Positions 8,684 through 17,403 of a stretch of DNA of 64,000 bases are shown here, piece by piece; position 1 is the stretch's first letter; the number at the start of each line of letters is the position of its first letter. The position numbers and the translations under genes were made by a program. Source of the stretch: Aggregatilineales bacterium (GTDB lineage Bacteria; Chloroflexota; Anaerolineae; Aggregatilineales; Phototrophicaceae); the NCBI GenBank assembly GCA_030834905.1, contig JAUQWZ010000046.1, positions 93,216-157,215 on the forward strand. Reading direction: 5' to 3'. The notes under the pieces are model-generated. The model had not been told where the DNA came from, ran no database searches, and was given only the letters and a program-made list of their open reading frames with translations.

Positions 8684-8993
8684 CGAGATCAAGAACATCG
8701 CCGGACTCGACCGCATGATCCACGAACCCTCGCGGCTGGCGATTGTGGCGGTGCTCTCCGCCTGCGAAAGCGCAGATTTCAGCTATCTGCTCAACAGCAC
8801 CGGGCTGACAAAGGGCAATCTTTCGGCGCAGTTGAGCAAGCTGGAAAAAGCCGGGTACGTCCAGATCAGCAAAGGCTTTAAGGGGAAGTATCCGCACACC
8901 ATGTGCGCGCTGACGCCAGAGGGACGTCGGGCGTTCAAACAGTACTGGGAACAGTATCAGGCGCTCGCCAACCATCTGAACAATGGAGAATGA
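8676..8993 (+). CDS. Winged-helix transcriptional regulator (HTH_34/MarR-like)
   Basis: A 105-residue DNA-binding protein. The helix-turn-helix is FSYLLNSTGLTKGNLSAQLS followed by LEKAGYVQISKGFKG and the wing RKYPHTMCALTPEG-like segment, ending in FKQYWEQYQAL. This is the small single-domain regulator type that acts on its own operon. The ATG at 8676 overlaps the end of the membrane protein gene by 8 bases; a GTG at 8664 is the alternative start. The palindrome at 7945 is its most likely target (inference). No ligand-binding domain is visible. Confidence 0.85.
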   Translation: MSDEIKNIAGLDRMIHEPSRLAIVAVLSACESADFSYLLNSTGLTKGNLSAQLSKLEKAGYVQISKGFKGKYPHTMCALTPEGRRAFKQYWEQYQALANHLNNGE

Positions 8994-8999
8994 CGCATA

Positions 9000-9038
9000 G
9001 GGGCGACTCCAATCTGCTGGATTGGAGTCGCCCCTTTT
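9000..9038. terminator. Bidirectional terminator between convergent genes
   Basis: GGGGCGACTCCAATC pairs perfectly with GATTGGAGTCGCCCC around a 5-base loop, followed by TTTT on the + strand. It sits between the winged-helix gene and the convergent VanW gene. Confidence 0.9.
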
Positions 9039-9041
9039 CGC

Positions 9042-10913
9042 TTATCCCGTCGCGCGGGAATCGCCCGGCGCGACCTGCACCACCGCGCCCCAGGGCTGGT
9101 ACTGGCTGGCGAACTGCTCGCGCCGGATTTCGTTGCCGTTGGCGTCGAGGATGACGCGCATTACCTCAACGTATGCGCCTTCCGCCGACCAATCGACCTG
9201 AAGCGACTGCCCCGGCGCGAGATCGTTGTTCACTTCATAAACGGTCGGCGCGGGCGGCAGAACGTCCCGAATCACCGGACCCTCTTTGATGACCTGCCGA
9301 CCGGGATTGGTGCTGTAAAAGCGGAACTGCACCGCGTTCTGCTGGGGCAGGATCGAGGCTTCGATCAGCAGATGGTATTCGGTGTCGTTCTGAAAGCGGA
9401 AATCGAGATCGGGCGTGTAGATGGCGGCATCCATGCCGACGCCTTCGCCGCTTTCATAGTAGCCAACGCGGTAGCCATGCGCGTAGCGTTCCATGATCGG
9501 AAAACCGGCGTAGAACGCCGCCTGATAAGCAGTCGTGCTCACCTGACAGACGCCGCCGCCAACACCGTCCACGGTGCGCCCGCCGACGATGACCTTGCCC
9601 GACACATAGCCTTCTTCGGGCGAGATATCGCCAACATAGCGGTTGAAGGAAAACACCTCGCCGGGTCCAATGATGATGCCGTCAAAACGACTGACCGAGA
9701 GGGCGATGTTATCGCGCCGCGCCTGCGGCGAGCCGGTGTAGTGGGTCATCGACTGGGACACCATCTGGCTGATACCAAGCTCGGCGGCGGTGACGTCGTT
9801 GTGATAGCGCGGCAGATCGTAATCGAATGCCATCGGCACGATGCGGTTGTCGCTGCTGAAGATCGCCTGCTCCAGACGAGACAGGGTTTCCGGTACGTTG
9901 AGCTGGCGTCCGTTGACTGCATCCTGAATGCGGACAAGCTGGCTGCTGGCAGTGTCAAAATGGAAGCGCGCGTCTTTAGACGTGAGCATTAAGCCCGCCG
10001 CCAGTTGATCCAGATACTGCCGATACGCGGCGGTATCCACCGTCACGTCGTAGCTGAGTGAGCCATCACCATTGGTGACCGTTTCGATGCGCAGCAGGCG
10101 CGAAATCTGCTCGACCGATGCTGACCATGGACCCATCGTGCCGCCGTAGCCGTCATCTGCCACCAGAATTACCGGCGCGGAGATGGCGACTCGCGCCTTG
10201 CGCGCCGCGGCTTCGGCATCCCAGGCAACCGGCGGCGTTTCGTTGACGATCAGGGCGATTTCACCGCCCGCGTTCAGGTTCAGAATCGAAGAATCAAGCC
10301 GGTTGAGCGTCGCCATCACGTCTACGGAGCGCCCGCTGCGTCCGGGCGTGGCTTCGATGTTCAAGCCGTCAATCACCAGCGTGGCATCCTGCGCCGTCCG
10401 GTTGATTTCGGTGGCAATCGCGCTCAGCCGTTCCGCCGCCACCCGCTGCTCATAGCGCACGATGGGCGCAACGCTGTGTCCGTTCAGCCAGGTGAGCACC
10501 TGGTCGATCAGATCCTCGACCGGGTTACCGCTGTGTCCCGCCGCCAGCGCCTCTGCCGCGGTCGCCTGCGCGTCGAAGACGACGCCCAGTTCACCCGCCG
10601 TCATCTGCCAGAACTGCTCGCCGTCGCGGAAGGTAAAGACGGCGTCCTGATCATAGGTAAACCGCGCTTCCAGCGCTGCCGTCGCCTGCTCCGCCGTCAT
10701 ACCAGTCAGACTGACGCCGTAGGCGGAAACGCCGGGGATGATCTTGCTGCGGAAGGTGATCTGAAACAAGCCGACAAAGATAGCGAGCAGCAGGATCAGC
10801 AGAATGCCGCCGCTTATCAGCAGGATTGGCAGGCGAATAAACCAGGGATTTATCAGTTCCCGCTGATAACCGGGAACAAAAGTTGGGTCATGTTCTGCAG
10901 GTGCAGTTGCCAT
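9042..10913 (-). CDS. VanW family protein with peptidoglycan-binding-like repeats
   Basis: A 623-residue envelope protein. A single membrane anchor lies near residues 27-50 (FIRLPILLISGGILLILLLAIFVGLF), so the bulk should be outside the membrane. Residues about 60-370 hold two 'putative peptidoglycan binding' type domains (GMTAEQATAALE and a second copy). The VanW domain follows at about 395-520 with FSFNRYVGDISPEEGY, GGGVCQVSTTAYQAAFYAG and DLDFRFQNDTEYHLLIEA. A C-terminal G5-like beta domain ends the protein. VanW proteins occur with vancomycin resistance in some bacteria, but stand-alone forms like this are of unknown function. Transcribed towards a shared terminator. Confidence 0.85.
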   Translation of the reverse strand: MATAPAEHDPTFVPGYQRELINPWFIRLPILLISGGILLILLLAIFVGLFQITFRSKIIPGVSAYGVSLTGMTAEQATAALEARFTYDQDAVFTFRDGEQFWQMTAGELGVVFDAQATAAEALAAGHSGNPVEDLIDQVLTWLNGHSVAPIVRYEQRVAAERLSAIATEINRTAQDATLVIDGLNIEATPGRSGRSVDVMATLNRLDSSILNLNAGGEIALIVNETPPVAWDAEAAARKARVAISAPVILVADDGYGGTMGPWSASVEQISRLLRIETVTNGDGSLSYDVTVDTAAYRQYLDQLAAGLMLTSKDARFHFDTASSQLVRIQDAVNGRQLNVPETLSRLEQAIFSSDNRIVPMAFDYDLPRYHNDVTAAELGISQMVSQSMTHYTGSPQARRDNIALSVSRFDGIIIGPGEVFSFNRYVGDISPEEGYVSGKVIVGGRTVDGVGGGVCQVSTTAYQAAFYAGFPIMERYAHGYRVGYYESGEGVGMDAAIYTPDLDFRFQNDTEYHLLIEASILPQQNAVQFRFYSTNPGRQVIKEGPVIRDVLPPAPTVYEVNNDLAPGQSLQVDWSAEGAYVEVMRVILDANGNEIRREQFASQYQPWGAVVQVAPGDSRATG

Positions 10914-10947
10914 TGTGTCCCAGAGAACAGATGAACGATCTTATCCC

Positions 10948-11655
10948 TTATTGTATCACAGTCGCGGTCACGTCCGGGTGATGATGATGTTCGGGGAACA
11001 CTAACGGATCGGGCAGGACAGCCAGCCCGTCACCATTCATTGGCTGGTCGTCGATCATCAAGCCATCCAGAATTTCGGGCAGCATCCGGCGCACGCGCTC
11101 CGCCTCGGAAGCGGGCATATTGATGTTACAGATGACGAGCCGGTGGTCTATCTGCGTCTCGACAGCCAGGACAATCGTCTTGATCGAATTGGAACTGGAC
11201 AGCAGATAGTAGGCGGCATCGTGTCCATCCCACTCAAATTCAACCGGGCGGCTGGCGATGGCGTCAAACCCAATCTGGCTCGGCATCTGCACGACCTGAT
11301 CGAGCACAGACAGCGCGGCGTTTTCGCTGGAGTCTTCGGGAATGTAGAAATGATCAAGCGGCGGCGCGAACAGGTAGACCAGCACCCCCACCTCTAAATC
11401 GCTGCTGTCGCCCGCCGGTCGGTATTCCGCCAGCATCAAGCCTTCGGGACCGCCGCCAAGCTCGGCGCTTCGGGCGGTATCCCACCCGGAAGGCATCCAC
11501 ACCCCCAGACGAACACCATTCATTTCCGTTTCCATCCAGATATCTTCAATCGGGGCAGTCTCGGGGGCTTCGGTGGCACCTGGCGCATTCGATAAAGCAA
11601 GAGACTGGCATGAGGCGAGCAGTGTCACCGCAAGAATAAGAACCCTCATCAACAT
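10948..11655 (-). CDS. Putative lipoprotein, 235 aa
   Basis: A likely exported lipoprotein. The signal VLILAVTLLASC gives a lipobox with Cys at about residue 16. After a Thr/Pro/Ala-rich linker comes a domain of about 170 residues (MNGVRLGVWMPSGW, EGLMLAEYRP) that I cannot assign. The tail holds a HHHH run near the C-terminus, which could bind metal or be incidental. It precedes the VanW gene on the same strand by 34 bases and may be co-transcribed with it. Confidence 0.7.
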   Translation of the reverse strand: MLMRVLILAVTLLASCQSLALSNAPGATEAPETAPIEDIWMETEMNGVRLGVWMPSGWDTARSAELGGGPEGLMLAEYRPAGDSSDLEVGVLVYLFAPPLDHFYIPEDSSENAALSVLDQVVQMPSQIGFDAIASRPVEFEWDGHDAAYYLLSSSNSIKTIVLAVETQIDHRLVICNINMPASEAERVRRMLPEILDGLMIDDQPMNGDGLAVLPDPLVFPEHHHHPDVTATVIQ

Positions 11656-11794
11656 CGTACCTGTTCCAATTCACCCACTTTGTTACGACTTTCATCGCCC
11701 GATCCTAACATGAAGCGAAAGCTTCAGCCGAAACGTTATGCGATTTCTCATCCTTAAAACGAGTGAAAACCAACGCCGCAGAGGGTTCGAGTGC

Positions 11795-13501
11795 CTAACG
11801 ACCGCGCAGGCGCTGGTTCAGAAGCCGCAGCAGCCAGCGCAGTTCTTCAATGCGCAGCAGCATCGCCATGACCAGAAAAACGAGGCTGCTTATCCCTGCC
11901 CCAGCGCCGACGACCAGCGCTTCCTGCCACAGCATTTCGCCGCCAAAACGCTCCGTCAGGATAGGCAAGACCAGCAGCGCCGCGCCGCCCATGACCAGCG
12001 ACGCCAGCGCTGTCTTGCCCAGGGTGACCAGAAACTGCTGGTCGCCATAGCCATTGATGCGCCTTCCGAGCAGATAGGACGAGACGACGGCGTGAACGAT
12101 ATGTTTGATGCTGTCGGCAATCATCAGGCTGAACAAACCCGCCGTGGGAAACAGCACAATCGCCACTACCATATACACGATCAGGCTGAGCAAGCCGATC
12201 AAGGCGGGCGTGAGCGTATCCTGCCGGGCATAGAAGGCGTACACCAGCAGCAGATCAACCGCCGCAAACGGCAGCCCGAACAGATACAGCCGCAGCGCCG
12301 TCACGGTGATTGCCGTATCAACGGCAGTGAACTGTCCATGCTGGAACAGCAGCGCCACAATTGGCGTTGCCAGCACGTACAACCCGACAGTCGCGGGCAG
12401 GATCATCGTCGTGGTCAGCCGCAGCCCCAGACCGAGCGTGTCTTTGAAGGCGCGCCCGCCGGTCTTCTCGCGCGGCGCGGCTTCCGCGTCGGCAGTTGGC
12501 GCGTCGTTTTCGAGGCTGATCAGCACCGCCTGCCGCGAGAGCGTCGGCAGAATGGCGATACTAATGGCGGTGGCGACCAGCCCCTGCGGGAACTGGATCA
12601 GCGTCGTCGCCCAGGTGATATAGCCAAACGTGCCGACAATTCCGGTATTGCTGGCAAGGTTGTAGCTGAAAAGGCGCACGACCAGCGTATCAATGATCAG
12701 CGAAAACATCACCGGCGCATACAGCCGCATGACCTGACGCACTGCCGGGTGCCGCCAATCGAAGGTGAAATGCAGCCGAGCGCCGCGCAGCCCCGGAAGC
12801 ATCAGCATCATCTGCACAAACGAGCCGACCAGCCAGCCCAACGCCGCCGACTGGATGCCCCAGGCAGGCGGCGCTTGCGTCCAGGTCACCATCCCGCCAT
12901 CGATCATCACAACCACCTGCGCTGGCGGGGTGAGCAGCAGCGTCAGAACGGCGATGCTGCCGTTAAAGACCACGCCCGCGAAGGCGGGCAGCGTAAACGA
13001 TCGCAGCGCATACAGCGCCCCGCTTAATACCGAGAACAAGCCCAGAAAAAGCAGCGCCGGCGCGGTCAGGCGCAGCAGGTACGCCGCCAGTTCGAGGGTG
13101 GCGGCATCGCGCCCGCTGCCCACCAGCGCCACCACCTGCGGCGCGAACGCCGTCAGCGCGAGGATCAGCGCCGCCATCAGCACCGTCACCAGGCTGCTGA
13201 AGACCGAAACCAACTGCCAGAGCGCCTTCTGCCCCTCGCGGGTGGCGACCTCGCTCAATACCGGAATGATGGCGCTGTTGACATGCCCGGCGATGAGCAG
13301 ATCGTACAGGGTTTTGGGAACCAGCGTCGCCAGATAAAAGGCATCCGAAGCTCTGGATGCGCCAAACAGATTGGTGAGCACGACCTCGCGCGCCATCCCC
13401 AGCAGGCGGCTGGTAATGTTGCCCATCGCCAGCACGCCGGTTGCCTTCGCAACACCCGCGTTCGTCTCTGCCTGTGTCACGCCGAGTTCGGTGCTTGTCA
13501 A
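11795..13501 (-). CDS. murJ: Lipid II flippase MurJ (MviN family)
   Basis: Moves lipid II across the membrane for peptidoglycan synthesis. The protein has 568 residues with about 14 hydrophobic segments and the N-terminal signature SRLLGMAREVVLTNLFGAS (about residues 30-48), DAFYLATLVPKTLYDLLIAG and NSAIIPVLSE, all typical of MurJ. A loop of about 30 acidic/basic residues (near 340-360) separates the halves. The start is a TTG at 13501 with AAGGA 8 bases upstream; no nearby ATG in frame has better support. It is divergent from the lipoprotein gene at 13661. Confidence 0.93.
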   Translation of the reverse strand: MTSTELGVTQAETNAGVAKATGVLAMGNITSRLLGMAREVVLTNLFGASRASDAFYLATLVPKTLYDLLIAGHVNSAIIPVLSEVATREGQKALWQLVSVFSSLVTVLMAALILALTAFAPQVVALVGSGRDAATLELAAYLLRLTAPALLFLGLFSVLSGALYALRSFTLPAFAGVVFNGSIAVLTLLLTPPAQVVVMIDGGMVTWTQAPPAWGIQSAALGWLVGSFVQMMLMLPGLRGARLHFTFDWRHPAVRQVMRLYAPVMFSLIIDTLVVRLFSYNLASNTGIVGTFGYITWATTLIQFPQGLVATAISIAILPTLSRQAVLISLENDAPTADAEAAPREKTGGRAFKDTLGLGLRLTTTMILPATVGLYVLATPIVALLFQHGQFTAVDTAITVTALRLYLFGLPFAAVDLLLVYAFYARQDTLTPALIGLLSLIVYMVVAIVLFPTAGLFSLMIADSIKHIVHAVVSSYLLGRRINGYGDQQFLVTLGKTALASLVMGGAALLVLPILTERFGGEMLWQEALVVGAGAGISSLVFLVMAMLLRIEELRWLLRLLNQRLRGR

Positions 13502-13660
13502 TCTGGCAGTCCTTCATCGCGCATCAAGTCAGCCGGTAAGCATAGCACAGAGGTCTGTGACTGTTAATCTTTTGTTGCGATGTCCTGTCGTTACGTTTCA
13601 GATCGGCGCTTGTTGGACTACAATCGAATCTGGCGATGGTTGCGCACCGGAAGGTCCATA

Positions 13661-14452
13661 ATGGGGAAACCCGGCGGTCTACATCTGCTCTGCCTCCTGC
13701 TGATACTCCTGCCGCTGGCGGCATGTCGAATCACGGAAGCTCCGACTGCCAGCCCGCCGATACCGGAAGGGCTAATCCGGTGGGAGCGCAGCCCTGAAAG
13801 CATCGTCTTTCAGGCGGACGTGAGAGGCGGATCGGACGACATCAGCCGGTTGGGCGATATCCCCCTGTGTACCATCTATGGCGATAACCGCATTGTCTGG
13901 GTGAACGAGCTGGATGCCTTCCACGTCGAAGTGCTCTATGACACCGTCTCCAACGCGGCGATCTATGATTTTGTGGCTTATCTGACGGTTAACGAGCGCA
14001 TTTATACTTACGCGGCGCTGGCAGATCCACAGCAGACCGCCGAGACAGCGCCGGTTGTCGAGACGGTGACGCTGAACGTCAACGAACGGGAACACAGCGC
14101 CGACGGTTTCAGCGGCTGGGATGGCGGCTGGTTTTCACGCGTGCTGCGCGCCTGCCACCGCATCAGCCAGACGCCGATTTTGTTCGCGCCAACCGGCGGT
14201 TGGGTGACGGTTGAAGCCTCGGAGTATAATATCCAGGCACCCAACGTTAACTGGAGTCCGGGCGCTGCGCTCAACTTTGCCAATATCGCCGCCAGTGGCG
14301 AGCCGCAGTGGGTGACCGGCGCGGACATCGTGACGCTGTGGAACTACCTGCATTCGATGCCTTCAAGCCTGCGCTTCTATCAGAATGACGGCTATTATCG
14401 CGCGGCGCTGCAAATTCCAGGCGTCAGCCGAACATCACCGCCCGAACCTTAG
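13661..14452 (+). CDS. Putative lipoprotein, 263 aa
   Basis: The ATG at 13661 follows GGAAGG by about six bases and begins a lipoprotein signal, LLCLLLILLPLAAC, with Cys near residue 19. The mature part is about 245 residues and has no motif I recognise; one stretch (ILRACHRI-like, followed by a GGW) suggests a globular beta-rich fold. It is followed 8 bases later by a small membrane protein, so the two are probably one operon. Confidence 0.7.
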   Translation: MGKPGGLHLLCLLLILLPLAACRITEAPTASPPIPEGLIRWERSPESIVFQADVRGGSDDISRLGDIPLCTIYGDNRIVWVNELDAFHVEVLYDTVSNAAIYDFVAYLTVNERIYTYAALADPQQTAETAPVVETVTLNVNEREHSADGFSGWDGGWFSRVLRACHRISQTPILFAPTGGWVTVEASEYNIQAPNVNWSPGAALNFANIAASGEPQWVTGADIVTLWNYLHSMPSSLRFYQNDGYYRAALQIPGVSRTSPPEP

Positions 14453-14460
14453 GATCAATC

Positions 14461-15000
14461 ATGTCCGATCAGCCCGCACAACGTTCCTCGCAGCGGCTCG
14501 ATCTCGCCGCCGCCCTGGGCTTCAGCGCCGAAGATCTGACCGCTAACCAGGCTGGTCGTCTGACCGGGGCGCAGCAGGAACGCATCCGCCGCGCATCGCG
14601 CCGCTTTCTGCTGATTGGCGTCGCCGGAATCGTCGTCATTGGGCTGGGCGCGGCGGTGCTGATCTTCCTCGGTCAGCAGAATAACTCGGCTGTCCTGTAT
14701 CTGATCGGCTTAGTCCTGACCATCGTCAATGCCGCCATTGTCGGGCTGCTGGTGCAGAACTACCTGCGCGCCCAGAGCGATCTGGCACAGCCGCCGCGCG
14801 CCGAAAAAGGCATCATCAACCGGACGCTGCGCATCTCCGGGCGCACGCCGACCTATACCCTCAGAATTGGCGACCAGCAGATCATCGTCAACAAGCCAAC
14901 CTTCAACGCCTTCATCGACGGCGCGGTTTATACGCTCTACCGTTCCGCCGGATCGAAGGCGCTGCTGTCCGCCGAAATGATCGGCATGGTGGACGACTAG
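14461..15000 (+). CDS. Two-helix membrane protein, 179 aa
   Basis: The polar N-terminus ends in QERIRRASRRF, followed by two membrane helices (LLIGVAGIVVIGLGAAVLIFLG and VLYLIGLVLTIVNAAIVGLLV, about residues 50-98) and a C-terminal beta-rich domain of about 75 residues (LRISGRTPTYTLRIGDQQIIV, AVYTLYRSAGSKALLSAE). It lies 8 bases after the lipoprotein gene. Not recognised. It may work at the membrane with the lipoprotein before it (inference from operon structure). Confidence 0.65.
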   Translation: MSDQPAQRSSQRLDLAAALGFSAEDLTANQAGRLTGAQQERIRRASRRFLLIGVAGIVVIGLGAAVLIFLGQQNNSAVLYLIGLVLTIVNAAIVGLLVQNYLRAQSDLAQPPRAEKGIINRTLRISGRTPTYTLRIGDQQIIVNKPTFNAFIDGAVYTLYRSAGSKALLSAEMIGMVDD

Positions 15001-15078
15001 GGACGCGCCAGCGACGATGCGGTTTTTGCGCCTTCCCCCGGCGGACACGACACAAACATTTGAAGAATGTACGTGTCG

Positions 15079-15567
15079 CTACTCGATTTCTGCCAGCACC
15101 TGCCCCCGGCTTACGACGTCGCCCACGCCCGCCAGCAGCCGTTTGACCACGCCATCGGCGGGCGCGACCGCGCGAAGCTCCATCTTCATCGCTTCGAGAA
15201 TCAGCAGCGCCTGCCCGCGCGTCACCGTATCGCCTTCAGCCACCAGCAGCTCGCGCACCTGCCCCGGCATCTGGGCGGTCACACCGCCGCCGCCACCGCT
15301 GGCACTCGAACGCCGGTTCCTGCGTTCCATTTCGCGGGTGAAGGTGTAGATTTCGCCCCGAAGATGAACCGAGCGCGACTCGCCATCGTCGGCAACGCGG
15401 GCGGTCAAACGCTCGCCGTCCGGCGGGAATGCCAGCGCCCACCCCTGTTCAACGGCTTCGGCGGAAAAGGTGTAGACGCGCTCGCCAACCGTGGCGCGAA
15501 ACGTCCCATCGGCTCGCTGTTCCAGCCGAACGGTGATGCGTTGGTCGCTGCTGTGATAGGTAAACAT
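15079..15567 (-). CDS. Biotin carboxyl carrier protein of an acyl-CoA carboxylase
   Basis: A 162-residue carrier whose C-terminal 70 residues are a biotinyl domain with the biotinylated lysine motif EAMKMEL (about residues 127-133) and PGQVRELLVAEGDTV before it. The N-terminal half resembles the region that joins biotin carboxylase to the carrier in methylcrotonyl- and propionyl-CoA carboxylase alpha chains. Its ATG overlaps the stop of the biotin carboxylase gene by one base (TGATG), so translation is coupled. It seems to be the C-terminal part of an alpha chain made as a separate polypeptide. Confidence 0.9.
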   Translation of the reverse strand: MFTYHSSDQRITVRLEQRADGTFRATVGERVYTFSAEAVEQGWALAFPPDGERLTARVADDGESRSVHLRGEIYTFTREMERRNRRSSASGGGGGVTAQMPGQVRELLVAEGDTVTRGQALLILEAMKMELRAVAPADGVVKRLLAGVGDVVSRGQVLAEIE

Positions 15568-17069
15568 CAGCCAGTTCCCATCCTGAAGTGGTCGCTCTGT
15601 GACCAGGGATCGTGAGCCGCGCCGCTGTCGCTCGCATTGGATGGAGCGCGAGTCCGCGCCGCGTGGAAATCGTGCAGCGCCGCCGCGATCAGCGCTTCGT
15701 CCGGCGGGGCTGGCGCGTCGGCTCTGAATTCGTCCAGATGGCGCTCAATAAAACTGGTATCGACTTCGCCCGCCTGAAAGACCGGATGGCTGATCAGCCA
15801 GCGCAGAAAGCGCAGGTTGGTCGCCGTACCGAGGATGACGGTATCCCGCAGCGCCGCGTCCATGCGCCGCAGCGCCCCCTGACGGGTCATGTCATGGACG
15901 ATGATCTTGGCGATCAGCGGGTCGTAATACCGGGTGATTTCATCGCCGGTTCCCACGCCCGAATCGACACGGATACCCGGTGCTTCGGGCGGCAGGAACA
16001 GCCGCAGCGCGCCCACCGACGGCAAAAAACCGCTGTCGGGGTCTTCCGCGTAGACGCGACATTCGACGGCGTGCCCGCGTTGATGAAGGTCTGCCTGCGT
16101 GAACGGCAGCGGCTCGCCGCTGGCAATGGCAAACTGCTGCCTGACCAGATCGACTCCGGTCACCATCTCGGTGACGGGATGCTCGACCTGAAGACGGGTG
16201 TTCATCTCCAGAAAGTAGAACTGACCGTCCGGCGCGAGAATGAACTCAACCGTTCCGGCGTTGACGTAGCCAACGGCTCGCGCCGCTTCCACCGCCGCCG
16301 CGCCGATGCGCGCCCGCGTTTCGTCGTTCAGGCGCGGCGAAGGCGATTCCTCGATGACTTTCTGATGGCGGCGCTGAGCGCTGCATTCGCGCTCGAACAG
16401 GTGGACGATATGGTTGTGCTGATCCGCCAGCACCTGCACTTCAACGTGCCGGGCGCGTTCGATGAACCGTTCGAGAAACAGCCGCCCATCGCCAAAAGCG
16501 TGCTGCGCCTCGCGCCGCGCCGCGCCGAGCGCGTCCGGCAGGTCTGCCCGCTGCTGAACGACGCGAATACCCTTGCCGCCGCCGCCGCCCGCCGCTTTGA
16601 CCATCACCGGATAGCCGATGCGATCAGCCGCCGCCTGAAATGCCTCATCCGCCGCGTCGTCCGACTGGAAACCGGGCACCAGCGGCACGTCTGCCGCCTG
16701 CATTATCGCTCTGGCGTCGGTCTTTACGCCCATCAGCCGGATCGCCTCTGGCGAAGGTCCAATCCACGTCAGCCCAGCGTCGATGACCGCCTGAGCGAAG
16801 CTTTCGGCTTCCGAGAGAAAGCCGTAGCCCGGATGCACGCAGTCGCAGCCCGCCCGCGCCGCCGCATCAAGCAGGCGATCTATCCGCAGGTAGCTGTCGG
16901 CGGGCGCTGCGCCGCCAATGAGAAAGGCGGCGTCCGCCATCCGCACATGGCGGGCATGAGCGTCAGCTTCCGAGTAGACGGCGACAGCGCGTATTCCCAG
17001 TTCACGGCAGGCGCGGATGATCCGCACCGCGATTTCACCCCGATTGGCAATCAGGCAGCACGTCAGCAT
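15567..17069 (-). CDS. Biotin carboxylase subunit of an acyl-CoA carboxylase
   Basis: Uses ATP and bicarbonate to carboxylate biotin on the partner carrier. The 500 residues hold the N-terminal Rossmann-like part (IANRGEIAVRIIRACRELG), the ATP-grasp domain with the Gly-rich loop KAAGGGGGKGIRVV (about 157-170), ERDCSxQRRHQK-like ERECSAQRRHQKVIEE (about 228-243), EMNTRLQVEHPVTEM (about 290-304), and the C-terminal domain. This is the family shared by acetyl-, propionyl- and methylcrotonyl-CoA carboxylases. No carboxyltransferase gene lies nearby, so the substrate is open. The carrier gene overlaps its stop codon. Confidence 0.93.
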   Translation of the reverse strand: MLTCCLIANRGEIAVRIIRACRELGIRAVAVYSEADAHARHVRMADAAFLIGGAAPADSYLRIDRLLDAAARAGCDCVHPGYGFLSEAESFAQAVIDAGLTWIGPSPEAIRLMGVKTDARAIMQAADVPLVPGFQSDDAADEAFQAAADRIGYPVMVKAAGGGGGKGIRVVQQRADLPDALGAARREAQHAFGDGRLFLERFIERARHVEVQVLADQHNHIVHLFERECSAQRRHQKVIEESPSPRLNDETRARIGAAAVEAARAVGYVNAGTVEFILAPDGQFYFLEMNTRLQVEHPVTEMVTGVDLVRQQFAIASGEPLPFTQADLHQRGHAVECRVYAEDPDSGFLPSVGALRLFLPPEAPGIRVDSGVGTGDEITRYYDPLIAKIIVHDMTRQGALRRMDAALRDTVILGTATNLRFLRWLISHPVFQAGEVDTSFIERHLDEFRADAPAPPDEALIAAALHDFHAARTRAPSNASDSGAAHDPWSQSDHFRMGTG

Positions 17070-17122
17070 TGGTTTACTTTCAGGTCAGCACTATTTCAGT
17101 ATCGAGTGTAGCACAAACTCGG

Positions 17123-17347
17123 CTAAATCATCGGCGGCAGCGGCGTGGGGGGTAATGGTGGGGGCGGCTGGATAAACAGCCCTTGCAGCGAATAGGCGAG
17201 GAAGGCGATCAGCGTGATGAGGATGATGATGGTCAGAATGACGCGGCGGGCTGTCCAGAACGGTTCGCGCTCAGGCGCTTCGGAGTTGTCCTCAATGCCG
17301 CCTTCGAGGATGTCCTGATAGTCGTCAGCATAAGACTCATCATCCAT
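17123..17347 (-). CDS. Small single-pass membrane protein, 74 aa
   Basis: An acidic N-terminus (MDDESYADDYQDILEG) is followed by one hydrophobic helix (VILTIIILITLIAFLAYSL) and a Pro-rich tail (PPPPLPPTPLPP). The ATG at 17347 is preferred: the open frame continues upstream to 17407 but would then run through the terminator at 17361-17391. It ends 53 bases before the biotin carboxylase start, so it may belong to that operon. Not recognised. Confidence 0.6.
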   Translation of the reverse strand: MDDESYADDYQDILEGGIEDNSEAPEREPFWTARRVILTIIILITLIAFLAYSLQGLFIQPPPPLPPTPLPPMI

Positions 17348-17360
17348 CCGAGACGTCCGT

Positions 17361-17391
17361 AAAAAAACGGGGCGGCTTGAATACCGCCCCG
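17361..17391 (-). terminator. Terminator after sdhB
   Basis: On the - strand CGGGGCGG pairs with CCGCCCCG around an 8-base loop and is followed by seven T residues. It starts 12 bases after the sdhB stop codon and closes the succinate dehydrogenase operon. Confidence 0.93.
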
Positions 17392-17403
17392 ATGCTGTCT
17401 GTC

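Noticed and set aside
11738..13027. Gln/Arg-rich open frame on the + strand across murJ
   Set aside because: Antisense of a membrane protein: the abundance of Gln, Arg and His is the complement of Leu and Ala codons.
15612..17111. Open frame of about 500 codons on the + strand across the biotin carboxylase
   Set aside because: Antisense of a highly conserved gene, with low-complexity composition and no known motif.
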